Assembly: GCA_902607435.1 (NCBI GenBank)
Contig: CACLJX010000008.1
Coordinates: 1 to 64,000 of the forward strand
Direction of reading: 5' to 3'
From: an uncultured Alphaproteobacteria bacterium
Lineage (GTDB): Bacteria; Pseudomonadota; Alphaproteobacteria; HIMB59; GCA-002718135
DNA length: 64,000 bases
Shown: positions 46,543-56,015 of the stretch, piece after piece
Numbering within the stretch: the first letter of the stretch is position 1
How the letters are laid out: each line of letters opens with the position of its first letter
Translations under genes and position numbers: made by a program
The notes under the pieces: generated by a model
Databases searched by the model: none
The model's input: only the letters and a program-made list of their open reading frames with translations
What the model was told of the DNA's origin: nothing

Positions 46543-48062
46543 TTCTCTAATCCTAGTTTTTTAGCTAAACCAATTCTTTGAAGTTTGCCTGTTTTGCCTT
46601 TTGGTATTTCATCCAAAAAAACAATTGTTTGAGGAATTTTATAAGATATTAATATTTTGCTAAGAAATTCTTTAAGTTCTTGAGCTGTTAATTGATGATC
46701 ATTTTTTAAAACAATAGCGGCTGCAACTTCTTCTCCAAGCTTAGCATGCACAATTGGAAACGTTATGCCTTGAAAAACACTCTCATGTTGCATAATTGCG
46801 TCATCAATCTCTAAAGGTGAAATCTTTTCTCCTCCCTTATTTATAATTTCCTTGATACGACCTGTTATTTGAAGAAAGCCTTCTTCATCATAAAAACCTT
46901 GATCACCCGTACGAAACCATCCATTTATAAATGAATCTTTATTCGCTTGAGAATTATTTAAATATCCTTTTGTGACATTTTTTCCTCTAATAATTATTTC
47001 TCCAATCTTTCCATTTTCTAAAATCTTATGACTATCATCTATAACTGAAACTTTAGGTCCTGCTGCAAATCCAACTTTTATAGCTTTTCTATTTCCGGGA
47101 GGTAAATGATTGCTTGTCATTTGATGTGAGGCCTCGGTCATGCCATATGATTCTATAACTGGACAATGAAAGATTTTTTCAATTTCTTTCATTGTCATTG
47201 AAGGTAATGGTGCTGAGCTAGATCTGATGAATCTTAATTTTGTCTCTTCAATAATTTCAGAATTTCTATTAGCCCGAGTGAGAATTGCTTGGTGCATTGT
47301 TGGAACAGCACTATACCAAGTTGGAGAAAATACTTTAAGCCACGAAAAAAATTTCAATGCGTTAAATCCTGGTGAAGTGAAAATATTCCCTCCTGAAAAT
47401 AGTGAAGAAAGCAACAAACCAACAATTCCATGAATATGAAATAAAGGCATGATATTTATACATTTATCGGATCTATCTAAATTTAGAGTTTGAACAATAT
47501 TTTTTGCAGAAGTGCAAAGGTTTAAATGAGTCAAAGGAACCATTTTTGGTTTTGAAGTTGTCCCTGAAGTATGAAGTATTAAAGCTATGTCATCAGGTAT
47601 AATAATATCATTTTGATTTATAGTATTAGATATATTTTCATTTTTAGATCTTAAACTAAATTTTCCTGAGGGATCTATATTATTAACTAATAGGTTAAAT
47701 ATTTTAATCTTTTTTCTTTTTGCCACTTCAATTACTGGTGAACTGGAATCTTCTTTTACTATAAGTGCTTTAGGTTTTAAGTCTTCAAGATAAAAATCAA
47801 ATTCAGAAGCAGTATATGAAGGATTAAGTGGTGCAGCACAGCAATTGCTTGCTGTTGCAAGAAAAGAAGTAGCCATTACAGGACCATTTTCACATACAAT
47901 TGCTATGGTATCTGTTTTTTGTATGTGATTCTTATGAAAAAAATCTTTTGTCCAATCAATTTGTCTGTTTAAATCAGCATAAGTGAAAACCGGTTGATCT
48001 TCTGTGAAGATATAGGCTTCTTCATCATTAAAAAAATTAACAATTTCTGGTATAGTTTTCAT
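46539..48062 (-). CDS. Acyl-CoA synthetase of the oxalyl-CoA synthetase (AAE3/Pcs60)-like type
   Basis: This is a 507-residue AMP-forming ligase. The P-loop is LILHTSGTTSKPKMVPLTH near residue 163. The A5 motif reads ESYGMTEASHQMTSNHLPPG near 297-316, which closely resembles plant AAE3 and yeast Pcs60 oxalate-CoA ligases. CCAAPLNPSYTASEFDFYL near 74-92 also fits that group. The hinge RTGDQGFYDEEGFLQITGRIKE and a C-terminal GKTGKLQR catalytic lysine are present. The substrate is inferred to be a short dicarboxylic or oxo acid. It heads the minus unit with the PanE-family and TauE genes. Confidence 0.85.
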   Translation of the reverse strand: MKTIPEIVNFFNDEEAYIFTEDQPVFTYADLNRQIDWTKDFFHKNHIQKTDTIAIVCENGPVMATSFLATASNCCAAPLNPSYTASEFDFYLEDLKPKALIVKEDSSSPVIEVAKRKKIKIFNLLVNNIDPSGKFSLRSKNENISNTINQNDIIIPDDIALILHTSGTTSKPKMVPLTHLNLCTSAKNIVQTLNLDRSDKCINIMPLFHIHGIVGLLLSSLFSGGNIFTSPGFNALKFFSWLKVFSPTWYSAVPTMHQAILTRANRNSEIIEETKLRFIRSSSAPLPSMTMKEIEKIFHCPVIESYGMTEASHQMTSNHLPPGNRKAIKVGFAAGPKVSVIDDSHKILENGKIGEIIIRGKNVTKGYLNNSQANKDSFINGWFRTGDQGFYDEEGFLQITGRIKEIINKGGEKISPLEIDDAIMQHESVFQGITFPIVHAKLGEEVAAAIVLKNDHQLTAQELKEFLSKILISYKIPQTIVFLDEIPKGKTGKLQRIGLAKKLGLEK

Positions 48063-48130
48063 CAGATTTAAGTAATTAATCTTTATATTTACTACAATAA
48101 AGATAATAGTTATAAAAATAAATTAGCAAT

Positions 48131-49255
48131 ATGAAAAACATTCATTGGCTTGGTTCGGGTCTTTCCTCTATCCCTGGTATCAGGCGCTTAGCATCAAATA
48201 ATTACAATTTAACTGTCTGGAACAGAACTCTCTCAAAGGCCCAAAAAAGCATTGATCACATTAAAACAGATAAAGTTTCCGCGAAAACTCTTAATATAGA
48301 TTCAATTGCAGAAAACATTAAACAAGGTGATATTATAGTATCCCAACTTACAGCAAGTATGCATTTGGACATTGCAAAAATTTGTCTTGAAAAAAAATGT
48401 CATTTTATAACAACAAGCTATTTATCTCCTGATATTAAAAAATTGAATGAACAAACAGTTGCTCAAAATCTTGTTTTTATGAATGAAGTTGGGCTTGACC
48501 CAGGCATTGATCATTTTTTTTCACACTTACTGGTCCAAGAACTTAAATCACTGAACCTTAGTAATTTATCAGTGAGTTATAAATCTTACTGTGGGGGAAT
48601 ACCTGCGGTACCTAATGATTTTAAATATAAGTTTAGTTGGTCTCCTGTTGGGGTAATTAAAGCTTTAAACAGTCCAGCTAAATATATTCAAAATTTTGAA
48701 AAAAAACTTGTTCTTCAACCTTATAAAGAAATCAAAAATTACTTAATTAATAATGAAAACTTTGAAGCTTATCCAAATCGAGATTCTTTGCCTTACATTG
48801 AAGAATATTTATTTTCTCCACAATGGAAAATTAAAGAATTTGTCAGAGGTACGCTTAGGTTAAATGGTTGGACATCAGCTTGGGAGGAAATATTTAAAAT
48901 GCTTGAAAAGCAAGATGCTAACATTGAAGAACAAATTCAACAAAAAAGTGATGAACTTTGGAAGAACTTTAGATACGATAATAATGAAGAAGATCGAGTT
49001 GTGTTATGGGTTAATTTGGAAGCTAAGCAGCAAGACAAAAAAGTATTTTCATCAACTTATAAGTTAGATGAAAAAGGTTCGGGTGAAAATACGGCAATGG
49101 CAAAATTAGTTTCTATTACACTAAGTGCTGCTATAGATTTAATGTTACAAAATAAAATTCGACCAGGGGTTCAAGCTGCTCCGTCAAATAAAAATATTAT
49201 TGATTATTTTTTTAAAGTATTATCTGATTACTCAATAAAAATAGATCATCATTAA
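48131..49255 (+). CDS. Saccharopine dehydrogenase, Lys9 type (glutamate-forming)
   Basis: This enzyme splits saccharopine to glutamate and 2-aminoadipate semialdehyde, or makes saccharopine in reverse. The 374-residue protein starts with the Rossmann segment HWLGSGLSSIPGIRRLA. NEVGLDPGIDHFFSHLLVQEL lies near residue 118. The signature CGGIPAVPNDFKYKFSWSP near 156-174 closely matches Lys9 and the C-terminal half of AASS. It is followed after 2 bp by a Lys1-type gene, so the two form a split version of the animal and plant bifunctional enzyme. Degradation is likelier than synthesis, since lysC indicates the diaminopimelate route. Confidence 0.85.
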   Translation: MKNIHWLGSGLSSIPGIRRLASNNYNLTVWNRTLSKAQKSIDHIKTDKVSAKTLNIDSIAENIKQGDIIVSQLTASMHLDIAKICLEKKCHFITTSYLSPDIKKLNEQTVAQNLVFMNEVGLDPGIDHFFSHLLVQELKSLNLSNLSVSYKSYCGGIPAVPNDFKYKFSWSPVGVIKALNSPAKYIQNFEKKLVLQPYKEIKNYLINNENFEAYPNRDSLPYIEEYLFSPQWKIKEFVRGTLRLNGWTSAWEEIFKMLEKQDANIEEQIQQKSDELWKNFRYDNNEEDRVVLWVNLEAKQQDKKVFSSTYKLDEKGSGENTAMAKLVSITLSAAIDLMLQNKIRPGVQAAPSNKNIIDYFFKVLSDYSIKIDHH

Positions 49256-49257
49256 AT

Positions 49258-50487
49258 ATGTATAAGATTGCCATAATTAGAGAATCTAGATCTGATGACA
49301 GACGGACCCCTTTAGTTCCAACACATATTAAAGATCTACTAAGTGCTTTTCCTGGATTAAGTATTACCGTCCAGCCTTCCAAGCATCGCTGTTTTTCAGA
49401 CGAAGAATACGAAGAACAAGGTACGATCATCAGTGAAAATTTAAGTGCGTGTGACTTGATTTTAGGAATTAAGGAAATAGAACCTAATCTTTTAATTCCC
49501 TCAAAAAGCTACATGTTTTTTTCTCACACAAGTAAAATTCAACCAGATAATTCTGCAGCAGCACAAGGAACGCCAGGAATGGATAAAAAAGAATTACTTA
49601 AAGAAATATTAAAAAAAAAAATTACCTTAATTGACTATGAAAACATACGTGATGATCGTAGTCGACGTTATCTTGGCTTTGGTCGTTTTGCTGGTATTGT
49701 CGGTTGCTATAATTCACTTAATTTATACCTACAAACTTTGGGACAAAAAACAATGCCCCGTGCCCATGAATTAAATTCTTATGAAAAATTAAAAGATAAC
49801 ATTAATAAAAAAAATTTTGGAAATGTTAGAATTATTATTACAGGTGATGGACGTGTAGCTAAAGGATCTTTAGAGTTTTTAGATTTTACAAATATAAAAG
49901 AAGTATTACCAGATGAATATTTACAAAATAATAATTCTTCAGCTGTCTTTTGTAATCTACCTACTTCTGCCTATGTAATGAATAAAGATGGAAGTGATTT
50001 TAATTTACAACATTTCATCAATTCTCCTGAAATGTATATTTCTGTACTTGATAAATATATGTCTAGTACAAGTATGCTTATAAGTTCCCATTATTGGGAT
50101 CCTAAATCACCGCGATTATTAAATAAAAAAGATATTGAAAAATATAATAATCTTAAAGTCATAGGAGATATTACTTGTGATGTGAATGGTTCTATTCCTA
50201 CAACCTCAAGACCTTCCTCAATTCTAGATCCTTTTTATTATGTAGATCGAACAACATTGCAAGAAGTTAGCCAACACGATCAAGCTCTTGCTATTATGGC
50301 AGTTGATAATTTGCCTTCTGAACTTCCAAAAGATTCTAGTAAAGAATTTGGAGATGGTATTATAAAAGAAGTACTCCCTTATATTTTTGCAAAAGATGAT
50401 GGAAGAATCAAAAGAGCTACAATTACAGAAAATGGTGATTTTTTACCTTCTTACAAGTATTTAATAAATTATATAAATACCAAATGA
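49258..50487 (+). CDS. Lysine-ketoglutarate reductase / saccharopine dehydrogenase, Lys1-LKR type
   Basis: This 409-residue protein has an AlaDH/PNT-like N-terminal domain. Early segments ESRSDDRRTPLVPTHIKDLL and VQPSKHRCFSDEEYEEQG match the Lys1/LKR pattern, followed by LILGIKEIEPNLLIPSKSY and FFSHTSKIQ. The dinucleotide-binding part (IITGDGRVAKGSLEFL) is near residue 197. It would condense lysine with 2-oxoglutarate to saccharopine. Together with the preceding gene it gives the saccharopine route of lysine catabolism. A run of eleven A at 49611-49621 lies within the gene. uvrB follows after 3 bp. Confidence 0.85.
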   Translation: MYKIAIIRESRSDDRRTPLVPTHIKDLLSAFPGLSITVQPSKHRCFSDEEYEEQGTIISENLSACDLILGIKEIEPNLLIPSKSYMFFSHTSKIQPDNSAAAQGTPGMDKKELLKEILKKKITLIDYENIRDDRSRRYLGFGRFAGIVGCYNSLNLYLQTLGQKTMPRAHELNSYEKLKDNINKKNFGNVRIIITGDGRVAKGSLEFLDFTNIKEVLPDEYLQNNNSSAVFCNLPTSAYVMNKDGSDFNLQHFINSPEMYISVLDKYMSSTSMLISSHYWDPKSPRLLNKKDIEKYNNLKVIGDITCDVNGSIPTTSRPSSILDPFYYVDRTTLQEVSQHDQALAIMAVDNLPSELPKDSSKEFGDGIIKEVLPYIFAKDDGRIKRATITENGDFLPSYKYLINYINTK

Positions 50488-50490
50488 ATA

Positions 50491-52548
50491 ATGAATATAG
50501 TTGAACAAACTTCAAAAGAAGTTTTGATTCCTTCTTATAACCAGCCTTTCAAGATAATTAGTGATTTTAAAGAAAGTGGTGATCAGCCTGGAGCAATAAA
50601 CACATTAATCAAAAATATAAAAGACGGAGAACATGAACAAGTATTGTTAGGTGTTACTGGTTCTGGAAAAACATTCACTATGGCGAAGGTGATTGAATCT
50701 CTACAACGACCTACTCTTATAATGGCTCCAAATAAAACTTTAGCAGCTCAATTGTACGGAGAAATGAAAAGTTTGTTTCCAAATAATGCAGTAGAATATT
50801 TTGTCAGCTATTATGATTACTATACTCCTGAAGCCTATGTTCCTCGATCAGATACCTATATAGAAAAAGAATCCTCTATTAATGAACAAATTGATAGACT
50901 TCGTCACTCTGCTACTCGCTCTTTAGTGGAACGACGTGATACTATTATTGTTGCTTCAGTCTCATGCATTTATGGAATTGGTTCTGTTGACGCCTATTCT
51001 TCAATGTCTTTTACATTAACAAAAAATCAAAATATTAATCGTGATTTAATTATTAGAAAATTAGTTGAACTTTTATACAAAAGAAAAGACATGGATTTTA
51101 AGAGAGGAAGTTTTAGGGCTAAAGGTGATATATTGGAAATTTTTCCCTCACACTATGAAGATCGCTCGTGGAAAATATCTATGTTAGGTGATAACATTGA
51201 AATTATTTCAGAAATTGATCCTTTAACTGGAGAAAAAATTTCAGAGTTAAATCAAATACGCATATTTTCTAATTCTCATTATGTAACCCCTAGACCAACA
51301 ATAAAAAAAGCAATTAAACAAATAAAGGCAGATTTACATGACCAATTAAAAGTATTTGAAGCCGAAAATAAATTACTAGAACGACAACGTCTTGATGAAA
51401 GGACTAATTTTGATCTTGAAATGATGGAAACTATTGGCAATTGTAGTGGTATTGAAAATTATTCAAGATATTTATCTGGGCGAAAACCAGGTGAACCTCC
51501 TCCTACATTATATGAATATATGCCAGAAGATGCTTTGTTATTTGTGGATGAAAGTCATATTTCTTGTAGTCAAATTGCAGGTATGTATAAAGGTGATTTT
51601 TCTAGAAAATCTACACTTTCTCAATATGGTTTTCGCTTACCAAGTTGTCTAGATAATAGACCATTAAAAAGAGAAGAATGGGATATCATGAGGCCACAAA
51701 CTATATTTGTTAGTGCTACACCTGGTGATTATGAATTAAATAAAACAGGTGGTGTTTTTGTAGAACAAGTTATTCGTCCAACTGGTTTAGTTGATCCTCC
51801 TATTGAGGTTAGGTCAACACAACACCAGATTGATAATCTCCTAGATGAATGTCGCCTTACTATAAAAAAAGGTTATCGTATAATAATTACTACTCTAACC
51901 AAAAAAATGTCTGAGGATCTAACTGAATATATGCACGAGGATGGTCTAAAAGTTCGTTACTTACACTCTGATATTGAAACACTTGAACGTATTGCTATTA
52001 TCCGTGACCTCCGTCTTGGTGTATTTGATGTTTTGGTTGGCATTAATTTATTACGTGAAGGATTGGATATTCCTGAATGTGCTTTAATGGTAATTTTAGA
52101 TGCTGATAAAGAAGGTTATTTAAGATCTAAAACAAGTTTAATACAAACTATTGGTCGTGCTTCTCGTAATGTAGATAGTAAGGTTATTATGTATGCAGAT
52201 AGTACTACAAAAAGCATGAAAGATGCTATTGAAGAAACTAAACGTCGTAGAGAAAAACAATTAAAATTTAACGAAATTAATAAAATTACACCTCTTAGTA
52301 TTAAAAAAAATATTGAAAAAATATTAGAACACACAGCAGAACAAGACCATATAACAATTGAACTTGAAGAAACAAAACAACTAGTAGGAAAAGATTTAGA
52401 CAAGCATATTAAAACACTTGAGAAAAAAATGTTAGATTATGCTGCTAAATTAGAATTCGAAGATGCAGCCCGATTACGTGATGAAATTAATCGTTTAAAA
52501 TCCATAGAAGTTGGTATTCCTAAAAAAATACTAAAAATAAAAAATTGA
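50491..52548 (+). CDS. uvrB: Excinuclease ABC subunit B
   Basis: UvrB is the damage-verifying helicase of nucleotide excision repair. The 685-residue protein has Walker A GVTGSGKT near residues 54-61 and the beta-hairpin SYYDYYTPEAYVPRSDTYI near 104-122. LFVDESH (DEAD-like) lies near 352 and the helicase motif QTIGRASRN near 551. A complete C-terminal UVR motif (LEFEDAARLRDEI) binds UvrC/UvrA. It sits inside a catabolic gene run, 3 bp after the LKR-type gene. Its TGA overlaps the next gene's TTG start. Confidence 0.98.
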   Translation: MNIVEQTSKEVLIPSYNQPFKIISDFKESGDQPGAINTLIKNIKDGEHEQVLLGVTGSGKTFTMAKVIESLQRPTLIMAPNKTLAAQLYGEMKSLFPNNAVEYFVSYYDYYTPEAYVPRSDTYIEKESSINEQIDRLRHSATRSLVERRDTIIVASVSCIYGIGSVDAYSSMSFTLTKNQNINRDLIIRKLVELLYKRKDMDFKRGSFRAKGDILEIFPSHYEDRSWKISMLGDNIEIISEIDPLTGEKISELNQIRIFSNSHYVTPRPTIKKAIKQIKADLHDQLKVFEAENKLLERQRLDERTNFDLEMMETIGNCSGIENYSRYLSGRKPGEPPPTLYEYMPEDALLFVDESHISCSQIAGMYKGDFSRKSTLSQYGFRLPSCLDNRPLKREEWDIMRPQTIFVSATPGDYELNKTGGVFVEQVIRPTGLVDPPIEVRSTQHQIDNLLDECRLTIKKGYRIIITTLTKKMSEDLTEYMHEDGLKVRYLHSDIETLERIAIIRDLRLGVFDVLVGINLLREGLDIPECALMVILDADKEGYLRSKTSLIQTIGRASRNVDSKVIMYADSTTKSMKDAIEETKRRREKQLKFNEINKITPLSIKKNIEKILEHTAEQDHITIELEETKQLVGKDLDKHIKTLEKKMLDYAAKLEFEDAARLRDEINRLKSIEVGIPKKILKIKN

Positions 52549-53558
52549 AAAACTTAATTCTTTTTAAAGAAATTAATAGGACTGGTATTGTTCATTTAAA
52601 TAGGCCTAAGGCGTTAAATGCACTTAATCTACAAATGGCTGAAGAATTATTAAAACAATTAAAAAAATGGCAAAAGGATAAAAATATACAAAGAGTTTTA
52701 CTAATTGGAGAAGGAAAGGCATTTTGTGCAGGTGGCGATATTAAATCTATGTTCTTGTCTACAAAAGCTTCTAACTTAAAAAAAAACTTTTTATTTAAAG
52801 AATACACTCTCAACTATGCCATAAGTCAATTTACTAAACCTTATTTAAGTATCTTGGACGGCATCGTAATGGGTGGTGGAGTTGGCCTTTCTATTTATGG
52901 TAATGCACAAATTGCTACTGAAAATTCAAGATTTGCTATGCCTGAAACTGGCATTGGATTTTTTCCTGATGTCGGCGGAAGTTATTTTTTATCTAGAATT
53001 TATGAAGGTGTTGGACTGTATCTAGGTATGACTGGACAAGTCATCAATGCTAAAGAAATGATTGTTTTTGGACTAGCAACTCATTTTCAGTATAGTAAAA
53101 ACATTGAAACAATAAAATCGAACTTCATTAAAAATGGATTGTTGCCCAATTCTCAAATTATCAAAGAAGAACCCTCTGAAGTATTAATTAATCTAAATTA
53201 TATTAAAAAAACTTTTCAAGGAGATTGTATTTCTATAATGAATACTTTAAAAAATTCACCCTCAGAATTTGCAAAAAATACTTATAATAGTTTAATTAAA
53301 CGTTGTCCTATGAGTTTAGCTATAACAGTTGAGTTGTTAAACAGAGCAAAAAAGCTGTCGCTTAAGGAATGTTTAGAAATGGAATATCAACTAAGCCAAC
53401 ATATTGTATACCGAGATGATTTTAATAATGGAGTTGATGCCATTTTAGTAAGTAAAAATTATAATCCAGCATGGAGTCCTGCTAAAATACATGATATTAA
53501 TTTTGCAGAGGTTAATAAATTTTTTGAACCTCACATAAAACCATTGAATTTGAAGTAA
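52545..53558 (+). CDS. Enoyl-CoA hydratase/isomerase family protein, 3-hydroxyisobutyryl-CoA hydrolase type
   Basis: This 337-residue crotonase-fold protein has the oxyanion-hole segments GKAFCAGGDIKSMF near residue 58 and DGIVMGGGVGLSIYG near 103. The catalytic-acid region PETGIGFFPDVGGSYFLSR (about 130-148) and the later CLEMEYQLSQHIVYRDDFNNGVDA match HIBCH more than ordinary enoyl-CoA hydratases. It would act in valine breakdown. The start is a TTG overlapping the uvrB stop (TTGA), so it depends on translational coupling. Confidence 0.88.
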   Translation: MKNLILFKEINRTGIVHLNRPKALNALNLQMAEELLKQLKKWQKDKNIQRVLLIGEGKAFCAGGDIKSMFLSTKASNLKKNFLFKEYTLNYAISQFTKPYLSILDGIVMGGGVGLSIYGNAQIATENSRFAMPETGIGFFPDVGGSYFLSRIYEGVGLYLGMTGQVINAKEMIVFGLATHFQYSKNIETIKSNFIKNGLLPNSQIIKEEPSEVLINLNYIKKTFQGDCISIMNTLKNSPSEFAKNTYNSLIKRCPMSLAITVELLNRAKKLSLKECLEMEYQLSQHIVYRDDFNNGVDAILVSKNYNPAWSPAKIHDINFAEVNKFFEPHIKPLNLK

Positions 53559-53563
53559 AATTT

Positions 53564-56014
53564 ATGAATAAAAATCTTCCTTCTGCTACAAAAGTCGTTG
53601 TAATCGGTGGCGGAGTGGCAGGATGTTCTGTTGCTTATCATCTCGCAAAATATGGCTGGAAAGATGTTATACTTTTAGAACGTGATCAATTAACCTCTGG
53701 AACTACATGGCATGCAGCCGGATTAGTAGGTCAATTAGGTGCTTCAGCAACAATAACAAAATTTCGCAAATATTCTTTAGATTTATACAAACAACTAGAA
53801 AAGGAAACAGAACTATCTACAGGATTAAAACAAAATGGAGCTGTCACTGTTGCTACAACAACAAGTCGTCTTGAGGAATTAAAAAGACAAGCAACAACGG
53901 CCCAACTTTTTGATGTTGAAGCAAACATATTAAATCCTTCTGAAATAAAAAAATTATATCCTATTATAAATACAGATGAAATCATCGGAGGAGTGCATAT
54001 GCCTTTGGACGGTCAGGCAGATCCTGTTGGTGTTACAAATGTTCTAGCCAAGGCAGCAAAAATGGAAGGCGTAAAAATTTTTGAAAAATGCCCTGTAAAA
54101 AAAATACTTGTTCAAAAAAATAAGATAGTTGGTGTGGAAACTGATGAAGGAAAAATTGATTGTGAGTATATTGTTTTAGCAACAGGTATGTGGTCGCGAC
54201 AGCTAGCAGCTGAAGTTGATGTTAGTGTTCCTTTATATCCAGATGAACATTTTTATATTTTAACCGAACCTGTTGAAGGTATTGATCGTTCATTGCCTGT
54301 ATTACGAGACTATAATCATTGTTTATACATAAAAGAAGATGCGGGAAAACTATTAGTTGGTATTTTTGAACCAAATGCTAAACCAGCTTTCATAAATACA
54401 AAAATAGTACCAAATGACTTTTCTTTTGGTGAACTTCCTGAAGATTTTGAACATTTTGAGCCCTATTTAAAGCATGCTATTAAAAGAATCCCAGCACTAG
54501 AGCAAGCTGGGATACGTAAGTTCTTTTGTGGTCCAGAAAGTTTCACACCGGATACAAATTATCTTCTTGGAGAAACACCTGAGGTAAAAAATTTTTTTGT
54601 TTGTTGTGGTTTTAATAGTATTGGACTTGCAAGTTCAGGTGGCGCAGGTCGTGCAACTGCAGAGTGGATGATAAATGGTGGAATTAGTGAAGATATATTT
54701 TCTTTAGATATTAGCCGCTTTGAAAAATTTCATTCGAAGATAAAATTCATTACAGAAAGAGTAACTGAAACACTCGGTGATTTATACGCAATGCATTGGC
54801 CTTACAAACAACATACTACATCTCGTAATCAAAAACTATTACCTTACCATAATAGTTTAAAAAAAGTTTCTGCCTGCTTTGGAGTTGGCGGAGGTTATGA
54901 AAGACCTATGTGGTATGCACTTAATGCCAATAAACCAGAATATCAATATAGTTTCGGTTATCAAAATTGGTATGAATCTGCAAAACATGAAACTATTCAT
55001 GCTAGAAAACACGCTGCTCTTTTTGAATTAACTCCTTTTTCAAAATTTGAAATAAAAGGATCACAAGCACATGATCTATTACAATATCTATGCGCAAATA
55101 ATATTAAAGACATTGATGGTGCAACTACGTATACGCAAATGTTAAACCCTAATGGTGGCATCGAAGCTGATTTAACTGTAACTTGTATAGAAAAAAATAA
55201 TTTTAGGGTAATTAGCGGGGCTGCAGTACGAACACATGATAAGAAACATATTCTTAGTAATCTAAAATTTGATGTAGAATTTAATGACATAACAGAAAAG
55301 TTTGCTTGTTTAGGTATTTTTGGACCAAAAAGTAAAGAATTATTAACTGAACTAGTTGGGAATGAATTTAATACTGAACAATTTCCTTTTGCTACAGGTA
55401 AATTTTTAAAACTGTTAGGCATTAGTATCTGGTTTCAACGGCTGTCTTATGTCGGGGAATTAGGTTGGGAGATTTATATTCCAATGCAAAATGCCAAAAA
55501 AATCTATGATGTAATTATTGAAGCTGGAAAAAATCATAATTTAACTCACGCTGGTGCACATGCCATGGATATTATGCGTATGGAAAAAATGTATCTGCAT
55601 TGGGGACATGATATATCTCCTGAAGAAAATCCTTACCAAGCAGGCTTAGGATTTGCTGTCCAACTAAATAAAGAACAAGATTTTATAGGAAAAAATGCTT
55701 TAAAAAACATCAAACAAAGTCAATTAACTAAAAGAATTTTTATGTTAACTTTAGATAACTCCAAACCAGGCCAACCCTTGTTATTACATGATGAACCAAT
55801 TTACTGTGAAGAAAAAATTATTGGTGAAACAACATCTGGTAACTATTCCTTTAACTATAAAAAAAATATGGCTTTGGGTTATCTTAATTTGTTGGATTCA
55901 AAAGAAGAATTACAAAAAAAACAATTTCAAATTGAAGTGGCAAAAACTAAATACGATGCAACTCTTCAATTAAATGCACTACATGATCCAACAAATATTT
56001 TGTTGAAAAAATAA
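53564..56014 (+). CDS. Dimethylglycine/sarcosine dehydrogenase-like FAD oxidoreductase with GcvT domain
   Basis: This 816-residue protein has an N-terminal DAO domain: FAD motif VVVIGGGVAGCSVAYHL at residues 11-27, and TTWHAAG with the histidine (about residue 50) that carries covalent FAD in DMGDH/SARDH. It is followed by the FAO_M linker and C-terminal GcvT aminomethyl-transferase domains that bind tetrahydrofolate. The size and order match DMGDH. It would demethylate dimethylglycine or sarcosine from glycine betaine and pass one-carbon units to folate. Which methylamine it uses cannot be told from sequence alone. Confidence 0.92.
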   Translation: MNKNLPSATKVVVIGGGVAGCSVAYHLAKYGWKDVILLERDQLTSGTTWHAAGLVGQLGASATITKFRKYSLDLYKQLEKETELSTGLKQNGAVTVATTTSRLEELKRQATTAQLFDVEANILNPSEIKKLYPIINTDEIIGGVHMPLDGQADPVGVTNVLAKAAKMEGVKIFEKCPVKKILVQKNKIVGVETDEGKIDCEYIVLATGMWSRQLAAEVDVSVPLYPDEHFYILTEPVEGIDRSLPVLRDYNHCLYIKEDAGKLLVGIFEPNAKPAFINTKIVPNDFSFGELPEDFEHFEPYLKHAIKRIPALEQAGIRKFFCGPESFTPDTNYLLGETPEVKNFFVCCGFNSIGLASSGGAGRATAEWMINGGISEDIFSLDISRFEKFHSKIKFITERVTETLGDLYAMHWPYKQHTTSRNQKLLPYHNSLKKVSACFGVGGGYERPMWYALNANKPEYQYSFGYQNWYESAKHETIHARKHAALFELTPFSKFEIKGSQAHDLLQYLCANNIKDIDGATTYTQMLNPNGGIEADLTVTCIEKNNFRVISGAAVRTHDKKHILSNLKFDVEFNDITEKFACLGIFGPKSKELLTELVGNEFNTEQFPFATGKFLKLLGISIWFQRLSYVGELGWEIYIPMQNAKKIYDVIIEAGKNHNLTHAGAHAMDIMRMEKMYLHWGHDISPEENPYQAGLGFAVQLNKEQDFIGKNALKNIKQSQLTKRIFMLTLDNSKPGQPLLLHDEPIYCEEKIIGETTSGNYSFNYKKNMALGYLNLLDSKEELQKKQFQIEVAKTKYDATLQLNALHDPTNILLKK

Positions 56015-56015
56015 A

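Noticed and set aside
54997..55422. 141-residue minus-strand ORF opposite the dimethylglycine dehydrogenase-like gene
   Set aside because: Antisense shadow of a conserved region; no motif, no ribosome binding site, no neighbours on that strand.
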